A DNA stretch of 64,000 bases from Bugula neritina. Taxonomy: Eukaryota > Bryozoa > Gymnolaemata > Cheilostomatida > Bugulidae. This document shows positions 1 through 12,881 of this stretch, one piece after another; the stretch's first letter is position 1, and the number at the start of each line of letters is the position of its first letter. The translations under genes were made by a program, and so were the position numbers. Below the pieces are notes generated by a model. That model saw nothing but the letters and a program-made list of their open reading frames with translations. It was not told the DNA's origin and did not search any database. Where the stretch lies: positions 30,058,004 through 30,122,003 of the forward strand of contig OZ037765.1 in NCBI GenBank assembly GCA_964035545.1. The letters are read 5' to 3'.

Positions 1-234
1 TTACTCAATAAAATAAGTCTTCAAGTAGATGAGTTGAAGCTTAGAGCTAAACAGAAGTTGGGTAGAAAAATTTCCTAATAGAATAAATAACATTCAAAAC
101 TTGCTGGCAAATAAATTCAACCTTTTAATGTAGCACCAACTAAGTAATATAATTTTATATAACTTTTGTATACACATAGATTACGTTGCATACACACACC
201 CTAGCACATTTGCACACACGCACAAACACACACA

Positions 235-301
<67 letters not shown>

Positions 302-3300
302 GCACACCGTGAACAGACACATAATAATAATAATTAGGAAAATACTTTTTCAGCAGACAAGCGCTGAGCAGTTGACTTCCTGTAGAAAAGGAGGTCAAGG
401 ATTTCCTGATCATGTGCCGGATCTTCAGGATCAGACAACTCCTCGTATATTGAGCTGATGCTACCAGAGTCTGAGAGGTACACCGCTTTTTTCTGCAAAA
501 ATATCACTCAGACTAAAACCTGTGAAGTGTAGAGCAACAAATACACCAGAGGTGAGTTATAGAGATTTCACTAGCTGATGAGCTATCATTTATTATAAAG
601 CTTTCACAAGTACGTGGACGGTCATATCACATGCATAATAATGGAAGATACACAAAAAAAATTTAAAAATGTGTAAGAAACTAAGAGTTGTATACTTTTA
701 TGAATAAATTTAATAAAGTGAAACTATTAAATAAATAAATTGACATATACAAATTTGCAAGTGTTAAAATTATTTATTGTACGAGTTGATAGTATAGTTG
801 ATAGTATAGTTGATACACAGTTGATAGTATAGTTGATACACAGTTGATAAAAACATACCACAGGACTTCCCAGGACCAGGTCCACAGATTTGAGGTCTGG
901 GTGGGGACGTCTACCAGAACGTTGAGGCTGTTTAACAGCTTCCAAGTATTCTCTAGAAAACCCAATACAAGGTATTTGAGAGGGTATAAAAAGTGACCCG
1001 TTACTCAATAAAAAAGATGAAGATGTTTTTGGTATATAATGTGAGACACGTGAGTATAAAATGTATATACATACTTTAACTATAAAATGTAGCTATGTAA
1101 TGTAGGTATACATGATAAAGGTTTAGCACAAATTATAAAGGGCAGAAACTAAAACAAAAAAACAAAAAACTGTTACGATACCTGTGATCTGAAGCCAAAG
1201 GTATTGAAGGAAGGGAAGTCTCAGCACCAGCTTTAATATTGCTGGGAGCCGAGTCTATAGTTGATGATATCATAGCACTGCGTAGTCTTTGGCCTTTTTG
1301 TATTAGATTAGAAATCAAATCATCCGACTCGCCTGATGGCTTATCAGTTGGTGCAGATTTCTCAAGTTCTATATGCAAGGGAGACAACCACTTATTGCTA
1401 GAATGTCATGGTCATACAGAATCATCAGATATTAAAGAAACATCATCTTGCTGGCTGATTGCTATATGAAAGCAAGACTAATAGAGTGAGAAACTGTGTA
1501 CAGTGTTAAATTGTTTGAAAGCAAATTAAGAAAAGTCTGGCATTGCGGAAATAAACCAATCCGCATATTATATTATACTCTCACCTGACTTTGAGTTTAA
1601 TTCTGTGAGTTTGTCTACATTTTCAGTACTGCTTGTCCCCTACAAAATCCCACACCTTTGTTTACTAAACATAAACCATTCCAATAAAAGTCATGTATAA
1701 AAGCAAGATACAATGAATATAGCTTGACTTTAGAATATGCAATTTACACCATAACATCTTTTGAAATTATTCAAAACCTCATCTTACCTAAAGTGTACAT
1801 AATCTATATAATAAAACTTCAAACTGTAATGAGATTGAATATTTTAATAAGAATGCAGCACAAATACAAAGATTCAGAGGCTTTTGAGTGACTCATGTTG
1901 AGTGTATAGTGAACTTAATACAGTAGGATATGGAGACCTGGGGGTGAGAGATGAGACTACTGAAGGCACTAGGAGTCCCCAGTTTAGGGTTTATCTTCTC
2001 TCGGCTAACTCTCAGCTCACTCTGCTCAGTGTTGTCCAAGTCAGTGGTCGGCATCGCAGAAGACCCGCTGTCCTCAAACACTACAATCATTATTAAGGAA
2101 GATTATAGTGAGTTTTATTCTTATCGGAGATCATGTACTGTATATATTAGCAGTAATACTATTGAGTGTGATACACAGTATTCATATTTCATTAAAACCT
2201 CAGCTTGAGAGCTACTGATGAGCATTTAACCAAACTGCCGAACAATATAGCACTATAAGCATATGCTTGCACCTAACAATATATTACTATAAGCATATGC
2301 TTGCACCTTACAATATATCACTATTAAGTATTAGCATATGAGTGTATCTTACAATATACCACGTGTACCCAACGACAGTACTTATATCAGTAGAAGAGTT
2401 GATATATTTATGAGTGAAAAACCTACTGTGTAAAGCCTGCATCGACACCTTCACGTCCACGTGTCCAATAATCTCACTCTTTGAAGAAAAAATTGGGTAA
2501 GGCCTAGAAACATGCATTCAATCTAGTAGACAGTATGAAAATAGTTAATACAAGACAAAGTTCAATGTGCCTAACAGTAAAACTAGTAAGCAAATACAGC
2601 AAGTAATAATTTTAAAAAAAGTATTTTTAGAAAACTGGAGAGAAGTGTCAAATCTAAAAATTTAAATTTATTTGATACTTAAAAGAAAGATAAACCAGTT
2701 AACACAATCACATATAGAAATATGTTAAATGTAATAATAGAACTGCATAGTAATAACCAATAAATTACCCGACAAGAGATTTGCCAGAAGCCAAGGAGCT
2801 CAAACCATAGACCTGTATCTTACCAATGACAGACATGTCTGCACCACGCAACACATCAATGTGTAGAGTGCCTACAGAAGATAGAATGATTGCTCACAGG
2901 CTATAAGATATACAGTGTCAACCGTACCAATCACAGCAGGTTAAATTATTACATTCAACTGACTTCTATTAATCCCAGGCAACAGTTTATGAAGAATAGT
3001 ACAACTCAAGAATTTTAGCACTAGTAAAAAAATATAACCACTAAAAGGACTTTTTTCAAAAATTAAAAATTAACGTTGAAAATTAAAATCATAAATATTG
3101 CATGCTGTGCAAATCACTCTCACCCGCATCTGTTAAATATGAAGCCATCTGCTTGGGTCCAGATCTTACAGGATATCTTGCAAGTATTTTATTTTCAGAA
3201 GGACTAAAACATATCACAAGAAAGATGAACTACAATCAGTTTGAAATACATTAGTTGCAATATCAGGTTGAACTTGCTGTGAAATATCACAAACCTGAAT

Positions 3301-3906
3301 ATGGCAGCTGACTCAGCTGTCTCTCCCCACCACATGCTCCGTAGAAACACATTCTCTGGTGGCTTACCAATTTTCCACGATGGTTTATTCAAACGAACCA
3401 CCACGAAACATCTGATGTGACCTTCAACTTGAGGGGGTAAAGACCCATGCACCAAAACTTCTCTGGCAGCTGACAATTGAAATACTCAGCAAGTAAACAA
3501 ACTGCATAATTTAAATACTAGAATCAATCTAAAAACCATTAAGTTAGTGCATTAAAACTACCTCTAAAATCAAAGGTTAATTATTCACAACCAAAATAGT
3601 AGTGGTAGTGGTTCAAATGAGCAGCGATATTAGTACTATTAAAGAATTCTATTATTTTTAAAGATACATATAGATGCAGTTTAGCAGGCAAATTTGTTTA
3701 TCAGTAAAGTAGGCAAGTGAAAAAAACTAACAGAGATGGCAGTATTACTCTATTGGTGATATTATGTCATTCATTATTTAATGAATATGGTGTTATGTAA
3801 ACATCAAGCAAACCCCACCTTTGCTTTTGCATATTTTTTTACTTTTCTTCTTTTTCTTCAACTTTGACAAATCCTTCTCAGAGCCATAGACACTTAGACT
3901 ATCCAT
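1..3906 (-). CDS. C2CD3: C2CD3 (C2 domain-containing centriole protein), 5' part
   Basis: C2CD3 is a centriolar distal-end protein needed for distal appendage assembly and ciliogenesis. Ten coding exons can be chained in frame on the minus strand: 3906-3819, 3469-3295, 3203-3124, 2871-2769, 2503-2427, 2080-1938, 1639-1585, 1368-1182, 1003-859 and 492-346, giving 400 codons before the left edge. The start ATG at 3906-3904 is followed by a Lys-rich stretch. Residues about 34-60 carry the SLPPQVEGH, RCFVVVRLNKPSW and MWWGET signatures of the C2CD3 N-terminal C2-like domain, and exon 3 gives RYPVRSGPKQMASYLTD, close to the vertebrate protein. Exon 10 has an acidic DPEDPAHDQEILDLLFY stretch also familiar from C2CD3. 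All junctions are GT-AG and phases agree. The first donor is ambiguous: 3819 was preferred over an earlier in-frame GT. The 3' part lies outside the window. Identification is from remembered family similarity, fairly secure. Confidence 0.85.
203..302. repeat. (CA)n microsatellite
   Basis: A nearly pure CA dinucleotide run of about 100 bp, most regular from 237 to 300. It lies in the C2CD3 intron downstream (in gene sense) of the exon at 492-346. Open frames through it (Thr-His or Val-Cys repeats) are artefacts. Confidence 0.97.
785..848. repeat. Short tandem repeat, 11-12 bp unit GTTGATAGTATA
   Basis: Five to six copies of GTTGATAGTATA, alternating with the shorter variant GTTGATACACA. It sits in the C2CD3 intron immediately after the donor of the exon at 1003-859. 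Confidence 0.9.
2242..2360. repeat. Three direct repeats of about 36-40 bp in a C2CD3 intron
   Basis: Three consecutive copies sharing ACAATATA, CACTATAAG, CATATG and a final GCACCTT or TATCTT. The third copy is diverged and slightly longer. The array lies between the C2CD3 exons at 2503-2427 and 2080-1938. Confidence 0.8.
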
Positions 3907-6270
3907 TATTTAGAACTTCCTCGCAGTCAACAACTCAAATCTATTTCAGAATAAAAAAACTTACAAGTTAATTATACGTACGTTAATTATAAGCACATTT
4001 AAAGCTAAATGTTTTGTGAGCAACACAGAAAACTATCAAGTTTGACATATCAATATTGTGCTATGCAAACTATAAGTAGCTGTGAATATTGAATTATAAT
4101 GATAATAGCATTAATGTCTAATTGTTTTATCCATATTATAATTAAAATATTTGCAATGCAACCATTTTAAATAAGATATTTATCTTTTAGTAATTTACCT
4201 TTAGTAGATGATTAAATTAAATTTAGCTTGGTCAAACTAAAACCAAAAGTAAAACTATCAGAAAACTATTCAGTATTTACACTTATTAAAAAATTAAATA
4301 CAACTATTACTACTATAAGTATAAGTATAAGTATGATAACAACTCTAAAATAATAAGTAATAGCTATAAGTATAATTATACTATTATTATACTTAATACT
4401 TAGCAGTCACACCCTTAAAATTTCATCTTAATTCAATTTAAATAACCATAACTATAAGACTTAGACTGAGGCTGAGATTAAATTGAATTAAAATTTACAA
4501 AATGAAATCAAAATGAAAACCAGTTTAAATTTGAAAGTGTATGTTAAAGTTTTATTTTTAACAGCTACAGTAATTGTAAGGCTAAGTGTAACACGCTCAA
4601 ATTCAACAGTATGACATTGACTTAGACTATGAGTATCAGTATGAGACATGAGTAACTAAAAGTAAAAGTAAATTAAAACTAAAGGTGAACGCTAGTTATT
4701 AAAATTTCAGAGCTGAGACTGTTGATGCAAAGTAACTTTAATCTAATTCAATATTCTACAACCTTGAGTTTTTCCTAGCGTTCCAAGCTCTCAAAATTCA
4801 AAGGTATTCAAAGGTTTAATGCCAAGTCGTTTTCTCGGAAATATTAGTAATTTGATTTTCGTTTTGATTTTGTATATTTGTAAACACCGCCACAGCTTTC
4901 TAAAGCGCGTCTTCGCATAAGTTTGCTGATCTTAGTACTAGCAATTTTTTGAGTCAAAAGCATGAAAACATTCAACATTAATTTTATCGCAATACTAAAA
5001 AATTGTAAAGTAGAAAATACCACAATGACAATAAATGTCTATATTCGTTTTATTCATTCGAGTTTAATAGTTCGAAACTTCAAATATTGAAGAATGGAGT
5101 CGAATTGCGACGGTAAAACCTTCAATCCTATTTGACCTTTAACCTGGTAGAATCCCTGACTCTCTTCTATTATGAAGTTTAAGCTTCAGACTTTCAAGCC
5201 AGCCCGGTGATTAAGCAGGTGATTGCAACAGCTAAGAATAACGAGCAATAAAAGTCAACAATAATTAGTAATAGTTTACTGATTTCTTTAATGCCACAGA
5301 CTCCAAGCCTAACTAAAACTTCATAAGTGTAGGCCTAAAAATTGCTTGAACATACAACCCTTAAAGTTTAAACAGTCTGTAAATGGTAGCTAAGACATAA
5401 TGTATACCTGGATATTTTAATTCTAGAGTTATAGCTTATGCCCTATAGGCACTAAAGTCTAAACTATAACAATATTATCTTAAATTTCAGCATAATGTGT
5501 AGTTTGGAAAATTAATAGCTTTTTGTATCAACTATCAACCACACTGTAACCTAGGTTCCTTGCTTTCTTAATTATTTAGGTTTGGGTTAAAATTCACGAG
5601 AATAAATTTCTTCTTTTTCCTTTCTCATTTATGACACCATCTTCTCCATTACAGATCCCTGTATCCTTGACCAAGTGACAAATACTTTGATAAGTAGGCA
5701 AAGGTGGTATACATTTTCAAAATTGAGGTTTAGATGAGTTTTATTTAGACTCTAAAGCTCATTTGCGGTTGTTACAGTTGGCCAACAGTTATGCAAAACC
5801 AAAATGTATAAATCAAATATAAGAAATACAGCAGCTTGTTGAAGTTGTGCCTAATTGGTTTTTCAAGTTATAAATTATAAATCCTAAGATATTTTTTATG
5901 CGTAAACAGTTTTATTTTGTATACTCATCCCTGTTGAATAATACTGCAATTGACAGATATAGTGTAAAATGGTGCGACAACTAATGATAGAAAGAAAGTT
6001 GCCACTAAGCAAAAATTGTGTTAGATAAATTTGAAATTACAAAGGAAACAATAATAATAAATCATATTAGAAACACGCACAGGTAAAGTTTAAACTAGCT
6101 TTACCTTTATATCTACTGTAACCATACATAAAAGAGATGTCTTGATTAATTCGTTAGACTTCTAAAATGTATATATGAACTACTGCAATTATAAAAATTT
6201 TAATTTTTAATCTAGTGAAGAAACTTGAATATCCAATCTAAACTCTTTGTCAACTCAATACTCATCCCAA
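3907..6270. other. Non-coding interval between C2CD3 start and PEPCK copy 1 end
   Basis: This is upstream of C2CD3 and downstream of the PEPCK copy 1 stop. No open frame of note and no recognised family. It is AT-rich, with degenerate simple repeats of AGTATAAGT/TACT type at about 4,305-4,400 and 4,440-4,670. It should hold the C2CD3 promoter near 3,910-4,200 and the PEPCK 3' UTR near 5,900-6,270, but I see no decisive signals. Confidence 0.7.
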
Positions 6271-9200
6271 CTATTTGTTCTGCATTTTCTTAGCTCTAGC
6301 TTGGAGATTAGCAAGCTCCTCCCACATTTCTCGAGGTAGATCTTCATTCACCTGTTCTTTAAAATATTTGTCTATTTCATCACACTCATCTCTCAAGAAC
6401 TCAGGTGATAGACTGAACAACTCCTTCATATCAATTTCACCCAAACCTTCTACATTCAAAGACCCCGGCTTAGGAATAAGTCCGATGGGAGATTCCATGG
6501 CCACATCTTTATTGGCAACTCGATCCATGATCCATGAAAGCACTCTCACATTTTCACCAAATCCTGGCCATAGAAATTCTCCTTCATCATTTGTTCGAAA
6601 CCAATTAACGTGGAAGATTTTCGGTACTTTGTGTGGACTAGGCTCTAAGCTGAGCCAGTGTCTGAGGTAGTCTCCAAAATTGTAGCCGAAGAAAGGTCTC
6701 ATTGCAAATGGATCGTGCATTATCATCTTTTTCTTCCCTGAAAATAAGTAAGTAAGACTCATTCAAAATGAAAACTGTTGTACAAACAACTTCTAACATG
6801 TATTATGAACAGAGTATTTGTGAGGAGAGAACACTACTGCAACCCACCACCACCATGTTCAGCTGCTGCCGTGGCTTCTGATCTCATAGCAGCTCCAACA
6901 AACACTCCATGCTGCCAGTTGAAAGACTCATATATTAGAGGGACACCCTTGGGGCGTCTCCCACCAAATATAATAGCATCGATAGGAACACCAGCACTGT
7001 CTTCCCATGCTGGGTCCATAATAGGGCATTGGGCTGCTGGAGCACAGAATCTATAAATTAATCATTATGAAATTTAGTAAAACAAACAGAGATAATTAAA
7101 AATATATATTATTTAAAGAATCTAACTAAAAAAGTACAACAATTAAAGCAAAACATAATCTAGAAAGTATCTGTCATTGAAAAAATTGATCAAATTCAAT
7201 TGAAGTTGGCAGAATTAAGCTTGCTAAAACAGTGAATGACAAAAGGATGTAAATATTTTCTATATTTACCTGGCATTAGGGTGTGCAGCGGGATTTTTCT
7301 CATCTCCTGGCTGCCAGTTTTCTTGCCTCTTCCATGAGGTGATAGTAGCTCCGGGAGAAACTGCGTCATCATCTATTCCTTTCCAGTAAACCCCACCATC
7401 ACTGGTTTTAGCCACATTTGTAAACACAGTGTTTGACTGAACGAGCTTCATTGCTATTGGGTTAGTCTTCATTGAAGTACCTAAAGATTTTAGCAATAAA
7501 ATGTCTTGTTTACATGGATAAGACTCTAGAACAATTTTAAATATTAATGCTAACCAGCTTGGTAGGACTTGTAGAGCATGCAGCTTTAGATTCAAGTTTG
7601 GACAGCTTATAAAATATTTCAATTTCAAACACCCTGAATCTAAATATTACACCCAAGATTGAAAAATTTTGCAAAATAACAACTTTTTATATATGGCAAC
7701 CATGAAGATTTATTTTTCATAAAATAAAATTGCAGATATATACATGCAGTGCATGCAGTCTCTCTGCAAGAAGTTGTAGACTAGCTCCAATGGAATGGAT
7801 TTCTGATGCTCCATCACCATGTCAGCAAGCTTGGTAAACCTTACTATAGCAAGTTTAGAACTATCTTAAAGTTGAATTTATACTTCTGGTGAGAAAAGCT
7901 CCGAGTTTCAACTAATTTCACTCCGGTTAAAGTTTTGCTGAAAATCGTTGAAATTATATCGATACAGGAACTCACTTTCTAATAGTGAAATATTTGATGC
8001 TCCTTGAAAAGGAAATGAATTAATCAAGTTGACAGCAGAAAAGCAATAATTGATAAAGCGCAGCCGGTATAATTATAAACGTGAAGGTTTTTTTAATTGC
8101 TGAAGTTTTATTTAACACTTTTAGAAGGTCATCTAGTCGTCAAAGTCATAATTAAATACCGATATCTACAAGGAGCTATTATTGCTTTTGATTATTATTC
8201 TGAATTCCCCTCGATTAATTCATCACAGCATTAAACTTTTGACGAGTGGCTTTTACAATGCCATGCAGCTCGAGCAAATTTAATTTCTGAAGTTGCGTTT
8301 ATACCTCTGCTGAAAAAGTACCGAGTTTAAGTTAATAATGCTTGTCCGGGTACCCCTTTATAGTCAAACTGAAACTCGTTGAAATCATATCGATGCGGTT
8401 GCTCACTTTCTGAAATTGAAATTTGACTCGCATAATAGCTATTTGATGCCCTTTGTAAACGTCGGGAATTAGTGAAGCGGACAGCATAAAAGCAATAATT
8501 GAGAAGGTGTAGGCTATATAATTATAACCGTATAAGTAAGTTGTCTAATCGCCAAAGTAATAACTAAATAACGATGTTTACAAGGGTTTATTACTCCTAT
8601 TCTAAAATTGGCCGATTAAGTTATCACAGTACAAAAATTTTTACGAGTGGCTTTTACAATGCAATGCAACTCGGTGAAATTTCAACCAGGCCAAATTGAA
8701 ATTCTGACCGAAAATCGTGAAGGTATAAAGGCAACTTGACTGAAAACCGTGAAGGTGTAATAAACGAAACTTTACTTTTAAACTTGAAAGTATAAATTAT
8801 TATTTAGGCTGATATAATCTTGGGAGACAATGTCCTCTAGTTGAATATGATATAATCAATCGCTTCACTGCTACAAGCAGGCGAAAAAGAATGCAGCTTT
8901 TTGCAATGAAACTACATGCAGTTTGTATAAAACTGCAAAGGGTGTTTGAAATATTTCATACGCTGTCAAAACTTTAACTTTAATGGTTATACAAAATATG
9001 TTGCACATCTGCATCTACTGACCATGCTCCGAGAGTTTTAGTGAAGTGTAACCATTAGAGCAATGAAAAAATTGATAACAAAATGAGTTGTACTTAAAAT
9101 AATACAACACAAAGTGATGGAATTCGTACCTGGAGCAACTCCGAAAAATCCTGCTTCTGGATTGATAGCTCGGAGTTGTCCTTCAGAGTCGAATCTCATC

Positions 9201-12200
9201 CAAGCAATATCATCACCAACACACTCAATTTTGTAACCTGGCAATGATGGTGTCATCATGGCTAAGTTAGTCTTTCCACAGGCACTGGGGAAGGCAGCTA
9301 CTATATACTTCTTAACTCCTTGTGGGTTGGTGATTCCCAGGATCTGCAAGGAAAGTAAAAACTTGTTTGAAGTAAATATGTAACTAAAATATTATTGGGC
9401 ATCAAATTACAACAGTTGATCCCAATAGTTAAGCATTATTACATGCTAAATTATGCTGACAGAATCAAATTACAGCAACACGCACGAGGGAACCTTGTGT
9501 TAAGGTCCAAACCTTTGTATTCAAACCAGCAGTAAACAAGATATTGCATAATACTAGCTGAATATTATGTAACTCTATCAGCTCTAACATAGATAATGAA
9601 AGCAACAAGCAATGCTGGTGTAGTTGTATGCTGTATGGGTTACTAGTCTACTAGTCTAATTATAGGACCATACTGTCAAACATTGAATCAGTATTGAATA
9701 CTGCCAAAAAGACCCTGGCCACCCCAGATATTTTGGTGGATAAATTCATCACTGCTTCAAATAATGCTGTAAAAGTCCGCCATAATTTATATACAATGAG
9801 CAAACTTGAATATACAAAATTAACTCAATTTTTATTATCAGAACTTGAAACAGGACAGCCTACCAGCATGTGCTCTGCCAGCCAGCCCTCTCTCTTAGCC
9901 AGAATCCCACCAAAACGTAAGGCAAAGCACTTTTTACCCAGCAGAGAATTTCCACCGTAACCACTTCCAAATGATGCAATCTCATTCTTGTCAGGTATAT
10001 GAGCAACCATGATCTTCTCGCTGTTACATGGCCAGTTGTTCACCAGAGGTTCTATAATGATATTCACAAAGCACTATTTAACAGGACAACCTGATAGTGT
10101 AGGTAGTGTCTAAATAGCATTCATTGGTTTTAGCAAACAACATAGCATAACTATTGGTTGTTTGTAAACAAAGCAGTCATAGCCAAAATTCATGTAAGCA
10201 TCAAACCATAAGTGAGGAGTTTAAGCTGAGTAAAAATATTGTTTACAAAAGATTTATTATATGACTTCATGAAAGCTATTAAATATCTCAAAATATAAAT
10301 TGTCAACAATGTAACTCCTTGGTTAAAGCTTGCATATGCATATAGCATATGTTCACAAAATATACTTTCCATGTGTTACATAATATACTGTGTGTGGTGT
10401 GCTGTGAGAAGAGGGGGTGGAGGAATGGAGATATATACTAGAGACTAACAGCACATCTCACATATATACAGTAGATATAATATGTATGTATACAGACCAC
10501 ACACACATGGAAACTAGACTAGCAATGTGCTTCACATACTAGTTAGAGGTAGAGGTCGGCCCATAGAATGCAATCCTCTCACAAATTCTCCATCTCCAAG
10601 TGTCTTGAGTACGTCTGCACCCATCCTAGTCATAATTCTTGTGCACACCACAACATATGCGGAGTCTGTAAGCTCCATCCCAATCTTGGAAAAAGGAGAG
10701 CCAACTGGACCCATGCTAAATGGTATCGCATACATTGTCCGCCCTAAAACAGCACAAATAAGCTTTATCATACACATTTAGGTGCAATAGTGGAAAAACT
10801 GAGATAGCCCAAGTTCTTTAAAGTTCTTTATACATTTTGGTTTGAAGCATGGGTTAAAATTTTTGTGAAAACACAACTTCTGTTGCTACATTTTTCCATT
10901 ACTGCATCTGCCTCACAATGCAGGCATGCCGGTATATTATCTTACGCTATGTCAACAATATTATAATCTATTGATCGTTTTGCATAGCTAGTTACTAGTT
11001 ATGCTAAAGCAGTTACTAGTCACAGCTAAACGCATGACACCATCAGCAAGGTGCCTTTTGATGATCACGCATAGCATAACTGATAACATAGTAGTGTATA
11101 GGAGAGCATAAGGCAGTGCATCAGCTAGATTCAAGGTCAGCCATGGTGACGAGATAACTTTGAATCTCTTACAAATACATGATGGCATTACACGGATTGT
11201 GAGACACAGAATTATATGCTGCCTAGCTGTCAGCTACTTACTAATAAATGCATAGTTTATAAGAAGGATATCTTGACTTTACTACCATCATATGCTTTGT
11301 CATAAATATTGAAGCATGTACAATATACAATAGCAAGAAAGCATAAAGTTATGATACATTAAACAAAACTTTTAAGAAAACAACGATATAAATAAATAGT
11401 GAACGACACTAGCCAAAAAATATAGTTCAAAGACTTATGTCTACACAGTTTATTTTCTGCAATACTATGCCATATTGCTTTATTGGCATTTCTGTCTCAT
11501 TTATTTGGGTTATCATTAATGACCTTTAGAACAATATTGATTTCATCTTCCAAACATGTGACCCACTCTTGGTAAACAGAAAATACATTTTCCTAAACAA
11601 GTTGATTTTTTTTCTTTCGAGCAAAACAGTTTCCACCTGCTTTAGTCATGAAAATTTCTCTTATAGCGTCCTCCACTTCGAGCTCCCTTTTTTGCCAAGT
11701 GTGTTAGAAATAGGTTATAATGTAGAGTATGTATTGTAAGATAATCACAAACCTTTCATACAACCAGGAAATCTTTCATCAAACTGCTTACTAAACTCTT
11801 CTGGAGACATCCATTTAGCCAATTGACCTGCAATGCCATTGAGGGTAGTTGGAGTTGTTTGCCTTTTCTCCTTGGTTACAATGAACGTCTGCTTTTCAAC
11901 TCTAGCTACGTCAGCTGGATCAGTTAAGGCCAGCCAACTAAAACATTGCATTTAACCTTCATAACACCTCCATGTAATAAATGCTTACATCTTAGTAACA
12001 CTTTGAGTACTTCTTCAGGTGATAAAATTATTACAACTGTAAAGGTGTATAAGCTCTCAGACATAAATAATCAATAAAAACCTGTACTTCATCGCTTCTA
12101 GTAATGAAAACCTATAATACTTCATAGCTTCTAGTAATAAAAGACTTACTGCATGTGTGTACACAGTCCCTGCTGCAGCTGTTAGTTTCTACATCAATTG

Positions 12201-12881
12201 CACACACAGTATAGTTTATTTGTTCCCAGAAAAGAATACATGCTAGAAGCTGAAACATGATAGAGAGGTTGAGGACATACCAGTTGTCATATTTAGGTAG
12301 AGCTTGTATCATGCCATTTTCTAGTAGAGTGTCTATCATCTGCTGATTCTCCTCATCAGATCCATCACAGATGTACACATTGTCAGGCTGACATATTGCT
12401 GCCTTCTCCTCTATAAAACTGCGTACTTTAGGAGCTAGACTGCTCAGATTGCCTTTTACAACTGTGTACAGCCTCTTCTGCTCTGATGCTGCAGTTGTGG
12501 ACTGGTTACTGAAACAAATTGGGTCATTGAACAGCAAAACTTTCATAGTAATACGACATCTTGTATATGCTTGTGCACATACATGTTGGCATGTACATGA
12601 ATGGCAAATATCCTATATGGATAGCCATAGCAAAGTATTACCTTATTATTATATAGCCTAAGCATAATATTAATATAATAATAGTAGTACTATACATTTT
12701 AATCTTTTTTAGCTAAGCACCAGCTAAAATTACAGGGCCTAAGCTATAAAAACCATATGTCATCATACTTGCAGTTGTCCTAGTGTTAATTAAAATTAAA
12801 ACTTTCATGTCCTGTTTTCCAAAACAATATCCCCAAATTTCTAAAGTAAAATAAGTAACCTCACCTGTTAGTATTGGCCAT
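6271..12881 (-). CDS. Phosphoenolpyruvate carboxykinase (GTP), tandem copy 1
   Basis: PEPCK (GTP form) converts oxaloacetate plus GTP to phosphoenolpyruvate, CO2 and GDP, the committed step of gluconeogenesis and glyceroneogenesis. Nine coding exons chain in frame: 12881-12865, 12508-12281, 11937-11753, 10743-10540, 10051-9864, 9343-9130, 7480-7270, 7050 to about 6851, and 6737-6271 (stop TAG at 6273-6271), about 637 codons, close to the usual ~620. Visible motifs: [14 protein letters not shown] (substrate and Mn lysine region), AEHML (Mn histidine), the P-loop FPSACGKTN at about 292-300 with the reactive Cys, VGDDIAW at about 316-322 (metal-binding Asp), FGGRRP, AAMRSE and FFGYNFG. No targeting peptide is evident, so cytosolic is likely. 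The exon 8 donor is ambiguous within a GGT repeat (6848, 6851 or 6854); 6851 matches copy 2 in length. It lies downstream of copy 2 in the same orientation, so this is a tandem duplication. Confidence 0.93.
7865..8685. repeat. Diverged tandem duplication, unit about 400-420 bp, in PEPCK copy 1 intron 6
   Basis: Two head-to-tail copies, about 7,865-8,285 and 8,286-8,685. Shared blocks in the same order: TTTATAC-CTGCTGA...CCGAGTTT near 7,880 and 8,300, GTTGAAATxATATCGATxC near 7,945 and 8,375, GACAGCAxAAAAGCAATAATTGA near 8,030 and 8,480, and ACGAGTGGCTTTTACAATGC near 8,240 and 8,642. The unit has no coding potential that I recognise and is absent from the matching intron of PEPCK copy 2. It may be a non-autonomous transposon inserted as a dimer, or a local duplication. 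Confidence 0.85.

Noticed and set aside
186-458. Plus and minus frames through the CA repeat (Thr-His and Val-Cys runs)
   Set aside because: Pure microsatellite translation; the region is a C2CD3 intron, with its real exon on the minus strand at 492-346.
2205-2240. CTGATGAG core suggestive of a hammerhead ribozyme
   Set aside because: No matching GAAA core or stems at the proper distance.
6275-6670. 131-codon plus frame opposite the last PEPCK exon (and its counterpart at 14,345-14,686)
   Set aside because: Antisense shadows of a conserved coding exon.
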